DNA of 64,000 nucleotides. It comes from Streptomyces sp. ISL-100. GTDB lineage: Bacteria > Actinomycetota > Actinomycetes > Streptomycetales > Streptomycetaceae. The number at the start of each line of letters is the position of its first letter. The first letter of the stretch is position 1. Both the position numbers and the translations under genes were made by a program. The stretch spans positions 62,001 to 126,000 of the forward strand of contig NZ_JAGGOK010000012.1 of NCBI RefSeq assembly GCF_018614615.1. Reading direction: 5' to 3'. Below the pieces are notes generated by a model, which had not been told where the DNA came from, searched no databases, and saw only the letters and a program-made list of their open reading frames with translations. This document shows positions 1-7,370 of the stretch, one piece after another.

Positions 1-319
1 CCCGCCACGCCACCCCCAACTGCCGCGCCAGCTCCCGCGCCAGCTCCGCCCCCCGCTCGGCGAACGCCGCCTCTTCCCGGGGGTCCGGGAAGCCGGACGC
101 CATCGGGTCGTCACGGTTCAGCGTGGCGTCATACGCGTCGCCCCAGCGCTCCAAGTCCTCCGCGAGGCGCTGATCGACCGGCAGTTCGCCGGGCGCGACG
201 TTGTCGTTGACGCCGTCGCTGCCGCGAACCCACACCGGGTGGCAGTCGTAGTCCGCGGCCAGCCGCACCTGCCGTACGACTGCCCCTGCGCCTGCATTTT
301 CTCCTGCTCCTGCGCTCAC
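1..319 (-). CDS. Probable immunity protein of the adjacent HINT toxin (partial at window edge)
   Basis: About 106 codons are visible; the C-terminus lies beyond the left edge. The GTG used here is 20 bp after the toxin stop; an in-frame GTG at codon 18 is an alternative start. After a short Ala/Gly-rich lead come CHPVWVRG, NVAPGELP and GFPDPREEAAF, in a compact acidic protein without signal peptide or membrane segment. Small proteins of this look commonly follow polymorphic toxin genes in Streptomyces. The immunity role is inferred from position and composition, since the sequence shows no diagnostic fold. It should bind and neutralise the C-terminal nuclease-like domain of the preceding gene product in the cytoplasm. 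Confidence 0.6.
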   Translation of the reverse strand, partial: MSAGAGENAGAGAVVRQVRLAADYDCHPVWVRGSDGVNDNVAPGELPVDQRLAEDLERWGDAYDATLNRDDPMASGFPDPREEAAFAERGAELARELARQLGVAWR

Positions 320-339
320 ACCGTCACCTGTCCGTCCCG

Positions 340-2001
340 CTAACCCGCGCTCTTGGGGTTGGCGCCGACGACGAAGCCGTTGCCTCCGACCGTCACCGCC
401 ACCCTCCGCTTCTGGCCCTTGAACTCGACCTCGTAGATGGGCCGCCCGTCTCCCTTGCCCTGCGTGCCGACCTTCTTGCCCTTGGTCGCGGCCTGCATTA
501 CCAGGTCTGGGATGTCCTCCCGGGCGATTCCGCTCCGCTCAAAATCATCCGCGTGCTCTTCGATGATGTGCTTGAGGCCGGCCCGCGAGTTGCCTTCCTC
601 CAGGAACACAATCTTCCCATCGGCGTCGCGCTCGGCCCTGATGACCTTCTCGGGGTCGAACTTGACGCCCGTCTCCTTCATTTCGTCCAGGAGTTCCTTG
701 TCCACGCAGTCGTTGTTGTGGACGAGGACATTCTGGTCACCCACACCGACGTAATAGGTGTGGATTCCGTCGACGGTGAGGTCGTGGGTGGTCTGCCGCC
801 GGGTGTCGTGCGCGACTGCGGTGACGGGCAGAGCGGCGCCGTCGGGGGCTCGGAGCTGCGCGCCGGGCCTGATGTCGCCGGCGTCGGCCCAGCGGGGGTA
901 CGCGCCGCTGTCGCTGCCGCCGGTCAGCCAGAAGGGATGCGTGTCGGTGGCGGTCACGGCCCGGAGCCCGGCCGGCGTCCGGATGGTCAGGCGGGTGAAG
1001 TGCTTGTCGTCGTACGTGGTGATGGTGTTCGTGACGCGGCGCGTGGTCGTGGTCGTGGTCCCGCCGACGGGATCAGTCACAGTGACGCGGTCGCCGATGC
1101 GTACGGTCTCGATGGGGATGCGGGTGCCGTCGGCGAGAAGCACCAGGGTGCCGGGCAGGAAGCTGTGTGCGGCGGCGCAGGTGATGGGCCGGTTGTCGGG
1201 CTTCTCTGGTTTCTCGGGTTTCTTCTCGTCGAGCTTGCGCTGGGCGTCGTCGAGTTTGTCCTGGGCTTCCTTGACGCGCTTGCGGTTCTTCACCATGCCG
1301 GTGAGGCCGTCGTACAGGTCGTCGCCGTGCTTCTTCAGCTTGCGTACGAGCTCGACGGCCTTCTTCCACTTCCACGGCGCGCCGTACTTCGCCGCGAGCT
1401 TGCCGACGGCTCCGCCGATGAGGCTGGTCAGGACGTTGATGAGGGTGTCCGTGCAGGCTCCGGCGTCGCCCTTGGTGACGCAGTCGACGGCGTCGGTGAT
1501 GCCGAGTTCCTCGGCCAGGATCTTGCCGAGTTCCTTTGCCGCTTGCTTGGCCTTCTCGGTGTCGCTCTGCTCGGCGTTCTTGGCGTCCTGGAGTTCCTTG
1601 AGGGCCTTCTCGTACGCAAGTTGCTCGGGCGACTTGGTGCCGTCGCTGTCTGCGTCACCGTCGGACACTGGCTGCTCGTCGTCGCCCTGGCCGCCGCCGT
1701 CGTCCCGCGCCTGCGGGTTGCCGCCGCCACCGTCCCCGCAGTCGCCGCCGGTGACCCGGCACACCGCCGCGCCCACCTGCTCGGAGATCGTCTGCCCGAG
1801 CCCAGTGGCGACCAGCGCCCCGATGATGGCGGCGACGACCAGCACCAGCCCCGCGTACTCCAGCGTCGTCTGCCCCGACTGCGCCTTGCGCAGCCCCAAC
1901 AGGCGGGCGTCAGTGCGTGGTTGACGTCTGCGGGGCCGACCGAGGTGGAGTGCCATGCCCATGACCGTACGGATGACTCTGCTCACGGGGCATGGGCCCA
2001 C
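340..2001 (-). CDS. Polymorphic toxin: Flp-pilin-like leader, HINT domain, C-terminal putative BECR-type RNase
   Basis: 553 codons from the farthest GTG; ATGs at codons 14 and 16 (1962, 1956) are more likely starts because a promoter-like box overlaps the GTG. Residues 43-66 read GQTTLEYAGLVLVVAAI, a class III prepilin motif (G, then E at +5 and Y at +6) running into a membrane helix. Next come a Gly/Asp-rich linker and a Lys/Glu-rich helical region (about 125-265). An intein-like HINT domain spans about 275-430: first Cys in CAAAHSF, block-B His in TDTHPF, terminal VLVHN. The last 120 residues (GLKHIIEEHADDF ... GRPIYEVEF ... GFVVGANP) resemble phage and toxin nucleases of the Barnase/EndoU/ColicinE5-D/RelE group. 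HINT self-cleavage would release this domain. The fold assignment is by eye; a different nuclease family is possible. Confidence 0.85.
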   Translation of the reverse strand: MGPCPVSRVIRTVMGMALHLGRPRRRQPRTDARLLGLRKAQSGQTTLEYAGLVLVVAAIIGALVATGLGQTISEQVGAAVCRVTGGDCGDGGGGNPQARDDGGGQGDDEQPVSDGDADSDGTKSPEQLAYEKALKELQDAKNAEQSDTEKAKQAAKELGKILAEELGITDAVDCVTKGDAGACTDTLINVLTSLIGGAVGKLAAKYGAPWKWKKAVELVRKLKKHGDDLYDGLTGMVKNRKRVKEAQDKLDDAQRKLDEKKPEKPEKPDNRPITCAAAHSFLPGTLVLLADGTRIPIETVRIGDRVTVTDPVGGTTTTTTRRVTNTITTYDDKHFTRLTIRTPAGLRAVTATDTHPFWLTGGSDSGAYPRWADAGDIRPGAQLRAPDGAALPVTAVAHDTRRQTTHDLTVDGIHTYYVGVGDQNVLVHNNDCVDKELLDEMKETGVKFDPEKVIRAERDADGKIVFLEEGNSRAGLKHIIEEHADDFERSGIAREDIPDLVMQAATKGKKVGTQGKGDGRPIYEVEFKGQKRRVAVTVGGNGFVVGANPKSAG

Positions 2002-2007
2002 GGGCCC
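1994..2007. promoter_or_regulatory. GGGCCCACGGRCCC box, copy 1 (toxin promoter)
   Basis: The plus strand reads GGGCCCACGGGCCC. It differs by one base from two identical 14-mers at 2883-2896 and (on the minus strand) 11604-11617. It covers the farthest possible GTG of the toxin gene and lies about 30-45 bp before the two likelier ATGs, where a promoter or operator would sit. Confidence 0.5.
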
Positions 2008-2027
2008 AACGCGGGCTCAAATCCGGG

Positions 2028-2813
2028 TCATGGCAGCTTGGCTGCCTGCGCCGTGGCGAGCCCTGCGGGGATTTCGGGGGTCTTCGCGTCGATGAAGTTG
2101 GCGGTGTAGAAGATGACGACCGTCGATCCGGTGCGTACGAGCTGGAAGACGAGCGGCACCTTTGTGCCCTCGAAGGACCCGGTGACCTGGTAGGCGAGGG
2201 CTTCCTGTCCGGCCTTGGGCGCCGGAAGTTCCTTTACCTCGGTGTAGGTGGAGGAACCGTCGCCACCCGTGGTCTTGAAACCGCCGGCGCATGCTCCGAC
2301 GGCGTTCTTGACGCCTCGGAGCACCTGCATCGCGCGCCCCTCGGGGTACGAGGTGAGGATCTCGGTGACGACCGTCTGGTCGTCGTTGCCCTCCTCCGAC
2401 TCGTCCATGAGCGTGTGGTGGACGGCGGCGGACGGGGTGGGCTCGGGGGCTCCGTTGATGACGGCGGCGAGCGGCTGGCACTCGGGCTGCTCGGCGCGCT
2501 CGGTACCGGTCTCGTCGCCGCCCTGTAGGGGCGTAACGGCGAAGTCCGGTACGTCGCCACTCACCAGGGCGGCCTTCTTCAACTCGCCTTCGCCGAGAGT
2601 CTCGCCGGTGCTGCTGACGGGCTTGTCGGCGTCGGCCGAGGCGGTACCCGAGGCGGAGGCGGCAGGTTTCGCCCCGGCGGGACCACCGCTCTTGTCGCCG
2701 GCATCGGACGATGCCCCGCCGCACGCCGCCGTGAGGCAGAGAACTGCCGTTGCGGCGGCCGCCGTAGCCGCCTGCCGTGGCGAACGTATCGAACGTACTG
2801 AACGTGCCTTCAC
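2028..2813 (-). CDS. Secreted lipoprotein of unknown function
   Basis: 261 residues. Lys/Arg-rich start, Ala-rich hydrophobic core and the lipobox LTAAC give a predicted lipid-anchored extracellular protein. A Ser/Ala/Asp-rich linker (about 35-75) precedes a globular region with paired cysteines (EQPECQPL, VGACAGGF) and a basic/hydrophobic end (VPLVFQLVRTGSTVV). The layout resembles actinomycete lipoproteins related to extracellular sensor domains such as that of PknH, but I cannot assign a ligand. It lies 26 bp upstream of the toxin gene on the same strand, and its promoter carries the box shared with the toxin and Flp pilin genes, so co-expression with the pilus locus is plausible. Confidence 0.8.
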   Translation of the reverse strand: MKARSVRSIRSPRQAATAAAATAVLCLTAACGGASSDAGDKSGGPAGAKPAASASGTASADADKPVSSTGETLGEGELKKAALVSGDVPDFAVTPLQGGDETGTERAEQPECQPLAAVINGAPEPTPSAAVHHTLMDESEEGNDDQTVVTEILTSYPEGRAMQVLRGVKNAVGACAGGFKTTGGDGSSTYTEVKELPAPKAGQEALAYQVTGSFEGTKVPLVFQLVRTGSTVVIFYTANFIDAKTPEIPAGLATAQAAKLP

Positions 2814-2882
2814 GCCTCACCGCTCCCCGTGCGTACACCACTGAACGCACGCACGGTAACAACGAAAAGGCCACACGCGCCC

Positions 2883-2896
2883 GGGCCCACGGACCC
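2883..2896. promoter_or_regulatory. GGGCCCACGGRCCC box, copy 2 (lipoprotein promoter)
   Basis: GGGCCCACGGACCC on the plus strand, 70 bp upstream of the lipoprotein ATG and just after the 3' end of the TetR gene. The same 14-mer occurs on the opposite strand before the Flp pilin gene. Confidence 0.5.
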
Positions 2897-2905
2897 AAAT
2901 TGCCG

Positions 2906-3565
2906 CTAGTCGGCGGTGCGACGCAGCCCCGCCGTGAGCGTGAGGCTGCCGGGCAGCGCCGCGCAGGCGTCGCGCACGTGGGTGGCCAGTTCGCCTCGTA
3001 CGGGCATACCTGGCTCCGGCACCCACGCCTCCAACGCGCAATGGAAGGCTGCGACCAGCATGTCCACAGCCAGCCGTGGCCGCAGGTCGGCCGGCGTGGC
3101 GTCGGCGAAGTCCAGCCGTCGATGCAGGATGTCCAGCGCCGCCCGGCTCGTGCGGTGGCAGAAGTGCAAGCCGTGCGCGTCCATCGACGGCGTCCTGTCT
3201 GCCAGTTGACGGCTCAGAACTACCCGACGCGTCCAGCCCTCCTCCGCAGCCATACTCCCCAGCGCCCCCAACAGCGCGTCCCGCAGCATCTCCAGCACCG
3301 GAAGATCTCCCCGATCGCCCGGCTCCCGCGTCTCCAAGTCGTCGAGAAACGCCAGCCACAGGTCCTGCGTGGGCGCCATGGCCACGTCTTCCTTGCTGGT
3401 GAAATACCGGAAGAACGTGCGCTTGGAGACCTCCACCGATTCGCAGAGCTCGTCGAGAGTCACCCCACCGAAACCCCTCTCGCTGAACAGCTCCAGGGCA
3501 CTGTCGATCAAGGCCTGCCTCGTACGCAGCTTCTTGCGCTCCCGCAGCGGCAGAACGTTCGTCAT
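2906..3565 (-). CDS. TetR/AcrR family transcriptional regulator
   Basis: 219 residues from the ATG at 3565 (an in-frame ATG lies four codons upstream). The N-terminal TetR helix-turn-helix is clear: ALELFSERGFGGVTLDEL followed by VEVSKRTFFRYFTSKEDV, about residues 18-60. The C-terminal ligand domain is helical and unassigned. TetR proteins repress by binding short palindromes. The gene diverges from a ruined MDR dehydrogenase gene with a TetR-like palindrome between them, so it probably once controlled that enzyme. With the target broken it may now regulate only itself or unlinked genes. Confidence 0.92.
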   Translation of the reverse strand: MTNVLPLRERKKLRTRQALIDSALELFSERGFGGVTLDELCESVEVSKRTFFRYFTSKEDVAMAPTQDLWLAFLDDLETREPGDRGDLPVLEMLRDALLGALGSMAAEEGWTRRVVLSRQLADRTPSMDAHGLHFCHRTSRAALDILHRRLDFADATPADLRPRLAVDMLVAAFHCALEAWVPEPGMPVRGELATHVRDACAALPGSLTLTAGLRRTAD

Positions 3566-3618
3566 GGGCGCAAGCATACCAAAGGGCGCCTGAGAGGTAA
3601 AAGCCACTTGCACGCTTG

Positions 3619-3633
3619 TGCCACTCAGCGGCA
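3619..3633. promoter_or_regulatory. Candidate TetR operator
   Basis: TGCCACT-C-AGCGGCA is a 7-bp inverted repeat with one mismatch. It lies in the 106-bp gap between the divergent TetR and dehydrogenase starts, next to the AT-rich stretch GCATAAATAT that could be a -10 region. Assignment to this regulator is by position. Confidence 0.4.
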
Positions 3634-3671
3634 TAAATATGGTTCCTCGACCGAAGGAAGGGTGCACACCC

Positions 3672-4177
3672 ATGCGTGCTCTGCTCGTCGACCGTTCAAG
3701 CTCCCTGCCCGCCGCGGCGGCGCGTACGTCATCGCATCCACCGGAAATCCGGAGCGGCACGGCGACAGCCTGCGCGCGCAGGGCGCGCACGAGGTGGTGA
3801 CCGGGCCCGGCGAACTCAAGGAACCGGTGCACGGCGTCCTCGACCTGGTGGGCGGGCAGCAACTCATCGACGCCTACGGCATGCTGGCCGAGCGCGGCAC
3901 GCTGGTCGCCGTAGGACACGCGGCGCACGAGGGCGAGACGTTCCCGTACGGCGCCCTCTTCGGCGACAACGGCCGCCACGACCGCACGATCGCCACCTTC
4001 TCCCTGCCCGCCTGCGCCGATCTCGCCCCGGACCTGACGTGGCTCGCGCACCGCGTCGCGGCAGGTGAGCTCGACCCGCAGATCTCGTGGCGCGGCGGCT
4101 GGGAGAAGGCCGCGGACGCCATCGGCGCCCTGCTCGAACGCCGGCTCCACGGCAAGGCGGTCCTGGACATCGTCTGA
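3672..4177 (+). pseudogene. MDR zinc-type alcohol dehydrogenase/quinone oxidoreductase, internally deleted and frameshifted
   Basis: The ATG at 3672 opens with MRALLVDRSS, a typical MDR start. After about a dozen codons the frame changes and the protein resumes in the C-terminal half of the nucleotide-binding domain: GGAYVIASTGNPERHG, then VHGVLDLVGGQQLIDAYG, ending GKAVLDIV. The whole catalytic domain and the first Rossmann strands, about 140 residues, are gone. The surviving half still shows conserved NADP-site neighbourhoods, so the loss is probably recent. It cannot make an active reductase. Confidence 0.78.
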
Positions 4178-4207
4178 CCCCACCCCGCCGCCGCCCACCC
4201 TGCGCTA

Positions 4208-5101
4208 TTACGTCGCTTCCCCGGCCGGCGGCCTCGGACGTACGGCTGGAGATTCCGGTGGACGCACCGGCGGACGCACCGGCGGGCGCACCGGCAGCCC
4301 CACCGCACCCACAGCCACCAGCTGCGGCCGCTTGGCCGTGCGCCCGTCGCCGGAGGAACGGCCGCGCAGGCGTCGGCCCAGCCAGGGGCCGAGGTGGGCG
4401 GCGACCCAGCGGAGTTCGGCCTTCGCCGCCCGCCACCCGGCGGGGGCGGCTTGCGGGGGCAGGGGGCGCGTCCACGCGTCGTCGGCGCCGGGGAGCAGGA
4501 CGGCGTGGGCTGCGGCGGCGAACCGTTCGTGGCCGAGCGAGCTCAGGTGGAGCCGGTCCGCCGTCCAGATGCGCGGGTCGACGGCGAAGGCGTGCGCGGC
4601 GGTTTCGACGACGGCGGCGCCGTGGCGGGCAGCCGCCGCGCGGATGCCCGCATTGAGGGCGTACACGCGGGGCCTCAGCGGCCGGGCCAGCGGCGCGATC
4701 ACCCCAATATCGGGGAAGGTGACCGTCACCACGCGGGCCCCGGTGGCGGCCAAGGCGGCGAACATCGCCTCCAGATGACCGACCACCTCGACGACGTCGA
4801 ACTTGGGCCGCATCAGGTCGTTGACCCCCGCGACGACCGTCACGAGGTCGGGACGCATGGCCAGTGCGGGCGCCAGCTGCTCGGCGCGGACCTGGCCTGC
4901 GAGGCGTCCGCGTACGGCCAGATTGGCGTACTCAAGGCGGGGGTTGGCCGCCGCGAGGTGTTCGGCGAGGCGGTCCGCCCAGCCTCGCAGGCCGGTGACG
5001 TCGTCGCCGTCGCCGAGGCCTTCGGTCTGGCTGTCGCCCAGGGCGACGTAACGCGCGTACGGCACCGACGTACCGGACGGCGCGGGCTCATCACCCGGCA
5101 T
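4208..5101 (-). CDS. SGNH/GDSL-type hydrolase
   Basis: 297 residues. Block I is YVALGDSQTEG with the nucleophilic serine, block III is VVAGVNDL, and block V is DRLHLSSLGH with the catalytic Asp and His, so the SGNH esterase/lipase set is complete. No signal peptide is visible, so the enzyme is probably cytoplasmic. The C-terminal 45 residues are a Pro/Arg/Val repeat (RPPVRPPVRPP) from a 12-bp tandem repeat, likely disordered. The ATG at 5101 overlaps the last codons of the preceding PadR gene by 11 bp, implying translational coupling and a shared promoter. Substrate is unknown; homologues act on acyl or acetyl esters. Confidence 0.9.
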   Translation of the reverse strand: MPGDEPAPSGTSVPYARYVALGDSQTEGLGDGDDVTGLRGWADRLAEHLAAANPRLEYANLAVRGRLAGQVRAEQLAPALAMRPDLVTVVAGVNDLMRPKFDVVEVVGHLEAMFAALAATGARVVTVTFPDIGVIAPLARPLRPRVYALNAGIRAAAARHGAAVVETAAHAFAVDPRIWTADRLHLSSLGHERFAAAAHAVLLPGADDAWTRPLPPQAAPAGWRAAKAELRWVAAHLGPWLGRRLRGRSSGDGRTAKRPQLVAVGAVGLPVRPPVRPPVRPPESPAVRPRPPAGEAT

Positions 5102-5684
5102 GAGACGCCCTCCTCTCCCGCAGGACGGCTGCGACGCGCAGACCCCACTCCCGGTTCTCCTGCTCCAGCGCCAGACCGCGCAAGCAGGTGAGGTACGGGC
5201 CGATCCGTTCACCCCGGCGCAGGAACTCCTCCTCGTCCAGCCCGCCGCGCATTTTGCGGAGCACCTTGCCGAAGAGCTCGACCTTGGCCTCGGCGGCAGC
5301 CGCCCGCTCCTCCAGCTGTTCGATCACCGGGCCGGTATCGACGGAGTCGGCGGCCTGGACCTTGACCAGCAGGTCGTCGCGGATGAAGGAGGGTTTCGAC
5401 GCGGCGGCGGCGAAGGCTTCGAGCTCGGCGAGACCGGCTTCGGTGACACGGAACAGCCGCTTGTTGGGCCGCGTCTCCTGGACCACTTGCCGGCCCTCGA
5501 CCAGGCCTTCCCCCTCCAGCTTGGCCAGCTCGGCGTACAGCTGCTGGGGCAGGGCATGCCAGAAGTTCGCAACGCCGATGTCGAACGCCTTGGCCAGCTG
5601 ATACCCGCTGTACTCGCCCCGGCCGTCACCGTCACTGCCGTCACCTTCCAGCAGCGCGGCCAGTACGGCATGTCGCAAGGCCAT
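5091..5684 (-). CDS. PadR family transcriptional regulator
   Basis: 197 residues from the ATG at 5684, chosen over an ATG six codons upstream because GGAAGGGG sits at ribosome-binding distance before it. The winged-helix PadR domain is recognisable (MALRHAVLAALLEG, SGYQLAKAFD, LYAELAKLEGEGLVEG, FRVTEAGLAELEAF), followed by the helical Vir_act_alpha_C-like dimerisation domain. A Gly/Asp-rich insert (GDGSDGDGRGEY) lies in the first wing. PadR proteins usually repress a neighbouring gene and themselves. Here the partners are the coupled GDSL hydrolase and the divergent SnoaL-like gene, with an inverted repeat between them. Confidence 0.9.
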   Translation of the reverse strand: MALRHAVLAALLEGDGSDGDGRGEYSGYQLAKAFDIGVANFWHALPQQLYAELAKLEGEGLVEGRQVVQETRPNKRLFRVTEAGLAELEAFAAAASKPSFIRDDLLVKVQAADSVDTGPVIEQLEERAAAAEAKVELFGKVLRKMRGGLDEEEFLRRGERIGPYLTCLRGLALEQENREWGLRVAAVLRERRASHAG

Positions 5685-5740
5685 CGATGCGACCCCTTCC
5701 ATTTCGTCACCCGTCCCCTCATCATACTCAAGAAAGTGAC

Positions 5741-5758
5741 TAGTCAGATTGATGACTA
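5741..5758. promoter_or_regulatory. Inverted repeat TAGTCA-N6-TGACTA, candidate PadR operator
   Basis: Perfect 6-bp inverted repeat with a 6-bp spacer in the gap between the divergent PadR and SnoaL-like genes. An overlapping palindrome TGACTAGTCA lies at 5737-5746. Size and position suit a dimeric winged-helix repressor controlling both directions. Confidence 0.6.
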
Positions 5759-5776
5759 TGAGGGAGTGAGCGACAC

Positions 5777-6271
5777 ATGCAGACCGAGACCGATACCGAG
5801 ACCGCTCCCGGTATCGCTACGGCTACCGGTACCGCTACCGCTACCGCTACCGCCGAACGCTTCCGCGCCGCCGTGGAGAGGGAGGACCTTGGCGCGCTGG
5901 AGGAGCTGTTCGCCGACGACATCCGCCTCTACAGCCCGGTGAAGTTCCAGCCGTTCGAGGGCAAGCCGATAGTGATGGGGCTCTTCGGCGTCCTGTTGCG
6001 CACCTTCGAGGACTTCCGTTACGTCGGCGAGTACGACGGCACGGCGGAGACGAGCGCGGACGGCGGCGAGGCCCCCTCGGCCGTCCTCCTCTTCCGTACG
6101 ACCGTGAACGGAAAGGCGATACACGGCATCGACCTACTCCACTTCGACGACGAGGGCCTGATCAAGGAGTTCACGGTGATGGTCCGCCCGCAGTCGGCGG
6201 TGCACGCCCTGGGCGAGGCGGTGCTTGCGGGGCTGGTCACCGACGGTCTCGTACCAGCGCCTCAGAGGTGA
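5777..6271 (+). CDS. SnoaL-like/NTF2-fold protein
   Basis: 164 residues. After a Thr/Ala-rich disordered start (residues 1-27) comes the NTF2-like pattern: AERFRAAVEREDLGALEELFADDIRLYSPV, a middle beta region with FEGKPIVMGLF and LRTFEDFRYVGEY, and the closing HGIDLLHFDDEGLIKEFTVMVRP. Members of this cone-shaped fold include polyketide cyclases, isomerases and ligand binders; the sequence does not say which. The N-terminal low-complexity stretch is encoded by a hexanucleotide repeat and may vary in length between strains. The gene diverges from the PadR regulator and is its likeliest target. Confidence 0.85.
   Translation: MQTETDTETAPGIATATGTATATATAERFRAAVEREDLGALEELFADDIRLYSPVKFQPFEGKPIVMGLFGVLLRTFEDFRYVGEYDGTAETSADGGEAPSAVLLFRTTVNGKAIHGIDLLHFDDEGLIKEFTVMVRPQSAVHALGEAVLAGLVTDGLVPAPQR
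5815..5853. repeat. Imperfect (CTACCG)n hexanucleotide repeat
   Basis: About six copies of CTACCG or variants inside the SnoaL-like gene encode its Ala/Thr-rich N-terminus. Copy-number change keeps the frame. Confidence 0.8.
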
Positions 6272-6383
6272 CGAGTTCGGACAAGACGTCGATACGCCTG
6301 GGGGTTTGGAATGTCCGAAAGCGTCACATCTTGGGTTTTCCACAGGGGGTGCGAGGGGCGGGGCGTTACGGGAGAGTTTGGGG

Positions 6384-7274
6384 ATGGGGGAACTTGAGGC
6401 ACTGGCGCGGGGTGGGGTGCTGTTGACGGCGTGGGCTCGGGGCGCGGGCTGGCCGCCACGGCTGCTCAACCGGCGGCTGCGAGCCGATGGGTGGACGCGG
6501 ATCATCAACGGAGCATGGTGCGCGCCAGGCAGGGCGGTCGATGAAGGGGTGAGACTCCTGGCCCTCCAGCTGACCGGTCCGGAGCGGGTGGTCAGCCATC
6601 GATCGGCGGCGGCCGTGCACGGCGTCGAACTGCTCCGGACCGACGTGGAGATGACCGCTTCGCGACGGGTGAGCCGACCCGCGTCCGCCCGCGTCCACCA
6701 CCTCCCGCTCCAGCCTCACGAGGTGGTTACGGTGCGGGGGCTGCGGGTGACGACCGTCGTCCGCACGCTCGGCGATCTGCTCCGGGACGGACCCCGGGAC
6801 GAAGCACTGGTCGCGGTGGACTCCGCGCTCACCCGGCGGACGGTCCGTGGCCGGCGCGTCCCGCCCCTGACGGACGAGGGCCGACTCGCCGTTGAGTTGC
6901 GGGGTTCGCGGACCGGGACGGCGCGGGGTCGTGGGTGGCTGGCGTTGGCCGATCGGCGCTGCGGGTCGCCGGCCGAGACCATCGCCCGGCTGCGGATGCA
7001 TGACGGGGGGCTGCACCCGGAGTCCCAGGTCGAACTGAGGACCCCGAGCGGGCGGCTGTGCCGTCCGGACTTCCTCTTCCGCCGGGAGGGGGTGGTCGTG
7101 GAGATCGAGGGGTACGCGTTCCACGGCACGCGTGATGCCCACCAGCGGGACATCCAGCGCTTCAACGACCTCGCCGCCTGCCCCGAGGTCCGTGTCATCC
7201 TCCGTTTCACTGCCGTCGAGGTCTTCCATCGGCCCGAGGGCATGCTGGCGACCATTCGTCAGCAGCTCATCTGA
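6384..7274 (+). CDS. AbiEi-like winged helix plus DUF559/Vsr-type endonuclease-fold protein
   Basis: 296 residues from the ATG at 6384. Residues 8-45 (LLTAWARGAGWPPRLLN, then INGAWCAPG) look like the N-terminal HTH of AbiEi antitoxins. The middle has HRSAAAVHG and RTLGDLLRDG, usual in this actinobacterial family. The C-terminus has a restriction-endonuclease-like core: CRPDFLFRREGVVVEIEGYAFHG, then RDAHQRDIQRFNDL, where D, E and the later basic residues match the DUF559/very-short-patch fold. No AbiEii nucleotidyltransferase partner is adjacent, so a type IV toxin-antitoxin role is not supported locally. Such orphan genes are frequent in Streptomyces; function unknown. Confidence 0.8.
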   Translation: MGELEALARGGVLLTAWARGAGWPPRLLNRRLRADGWTRIINGAWCAPGRAVDEGVRLLALQLTGPERVVSHRSAAAVHGVELLRTDVEMTASRRVSRPASARVHHLPLQPHEVVTVRGLRVTTVVRTLGDLLRDGPRDEALVAVDSALTRRTVRGRRVPPLTDEGRLAVELRGSRTGTARGRGWLALADRRCGSPAETIARLRMHDGGLHPESQVELRTPSGRLCRPDFLFRREGVVVEIEGYAFHGTRDAHQRDIQRFNDLAACPEVRVILRFTAVEVFHRPEGMLATIRQQLI

Positions 7275-7300
7275 CACCACCCCACCCCGACCGACCCGCC

Positions 7301-7327
7301 AGGCATCCCAGGCATCCCAGGCATCCC
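7301..7327. repeat. Three perfect copies of a 9-bp repeat (AGGCATCCC)
   Basis: Tandem repeat in the 96-bp gap between two convergent genes. No hairpin potential of its own. Confidence 0.85.
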
Positions 7328-7370
7328 GGCCAAGGGTGCGGTGCCTGGCGGGTCGCGGGGGGAGGGGCAT

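Noticed and set aside
2777-4177. Long plus-strand open frame across the lipoprotein start and the TetR gene
   Set aside because: Antisense to well-supported genes, Arg/Pro/Gln-rich and without domain features. Its 3' part is the real dehydrogenase remnant; the rest is a G+C artefact.
6384-7274. Complete AbiE type IV toxin-antitoxin pair
   Set aside because: Only the AbiEi-like N-terminal domain is present, fused to a DUF559-type domain; no AbiEii nucleotidyltransferase gene lies on either side.
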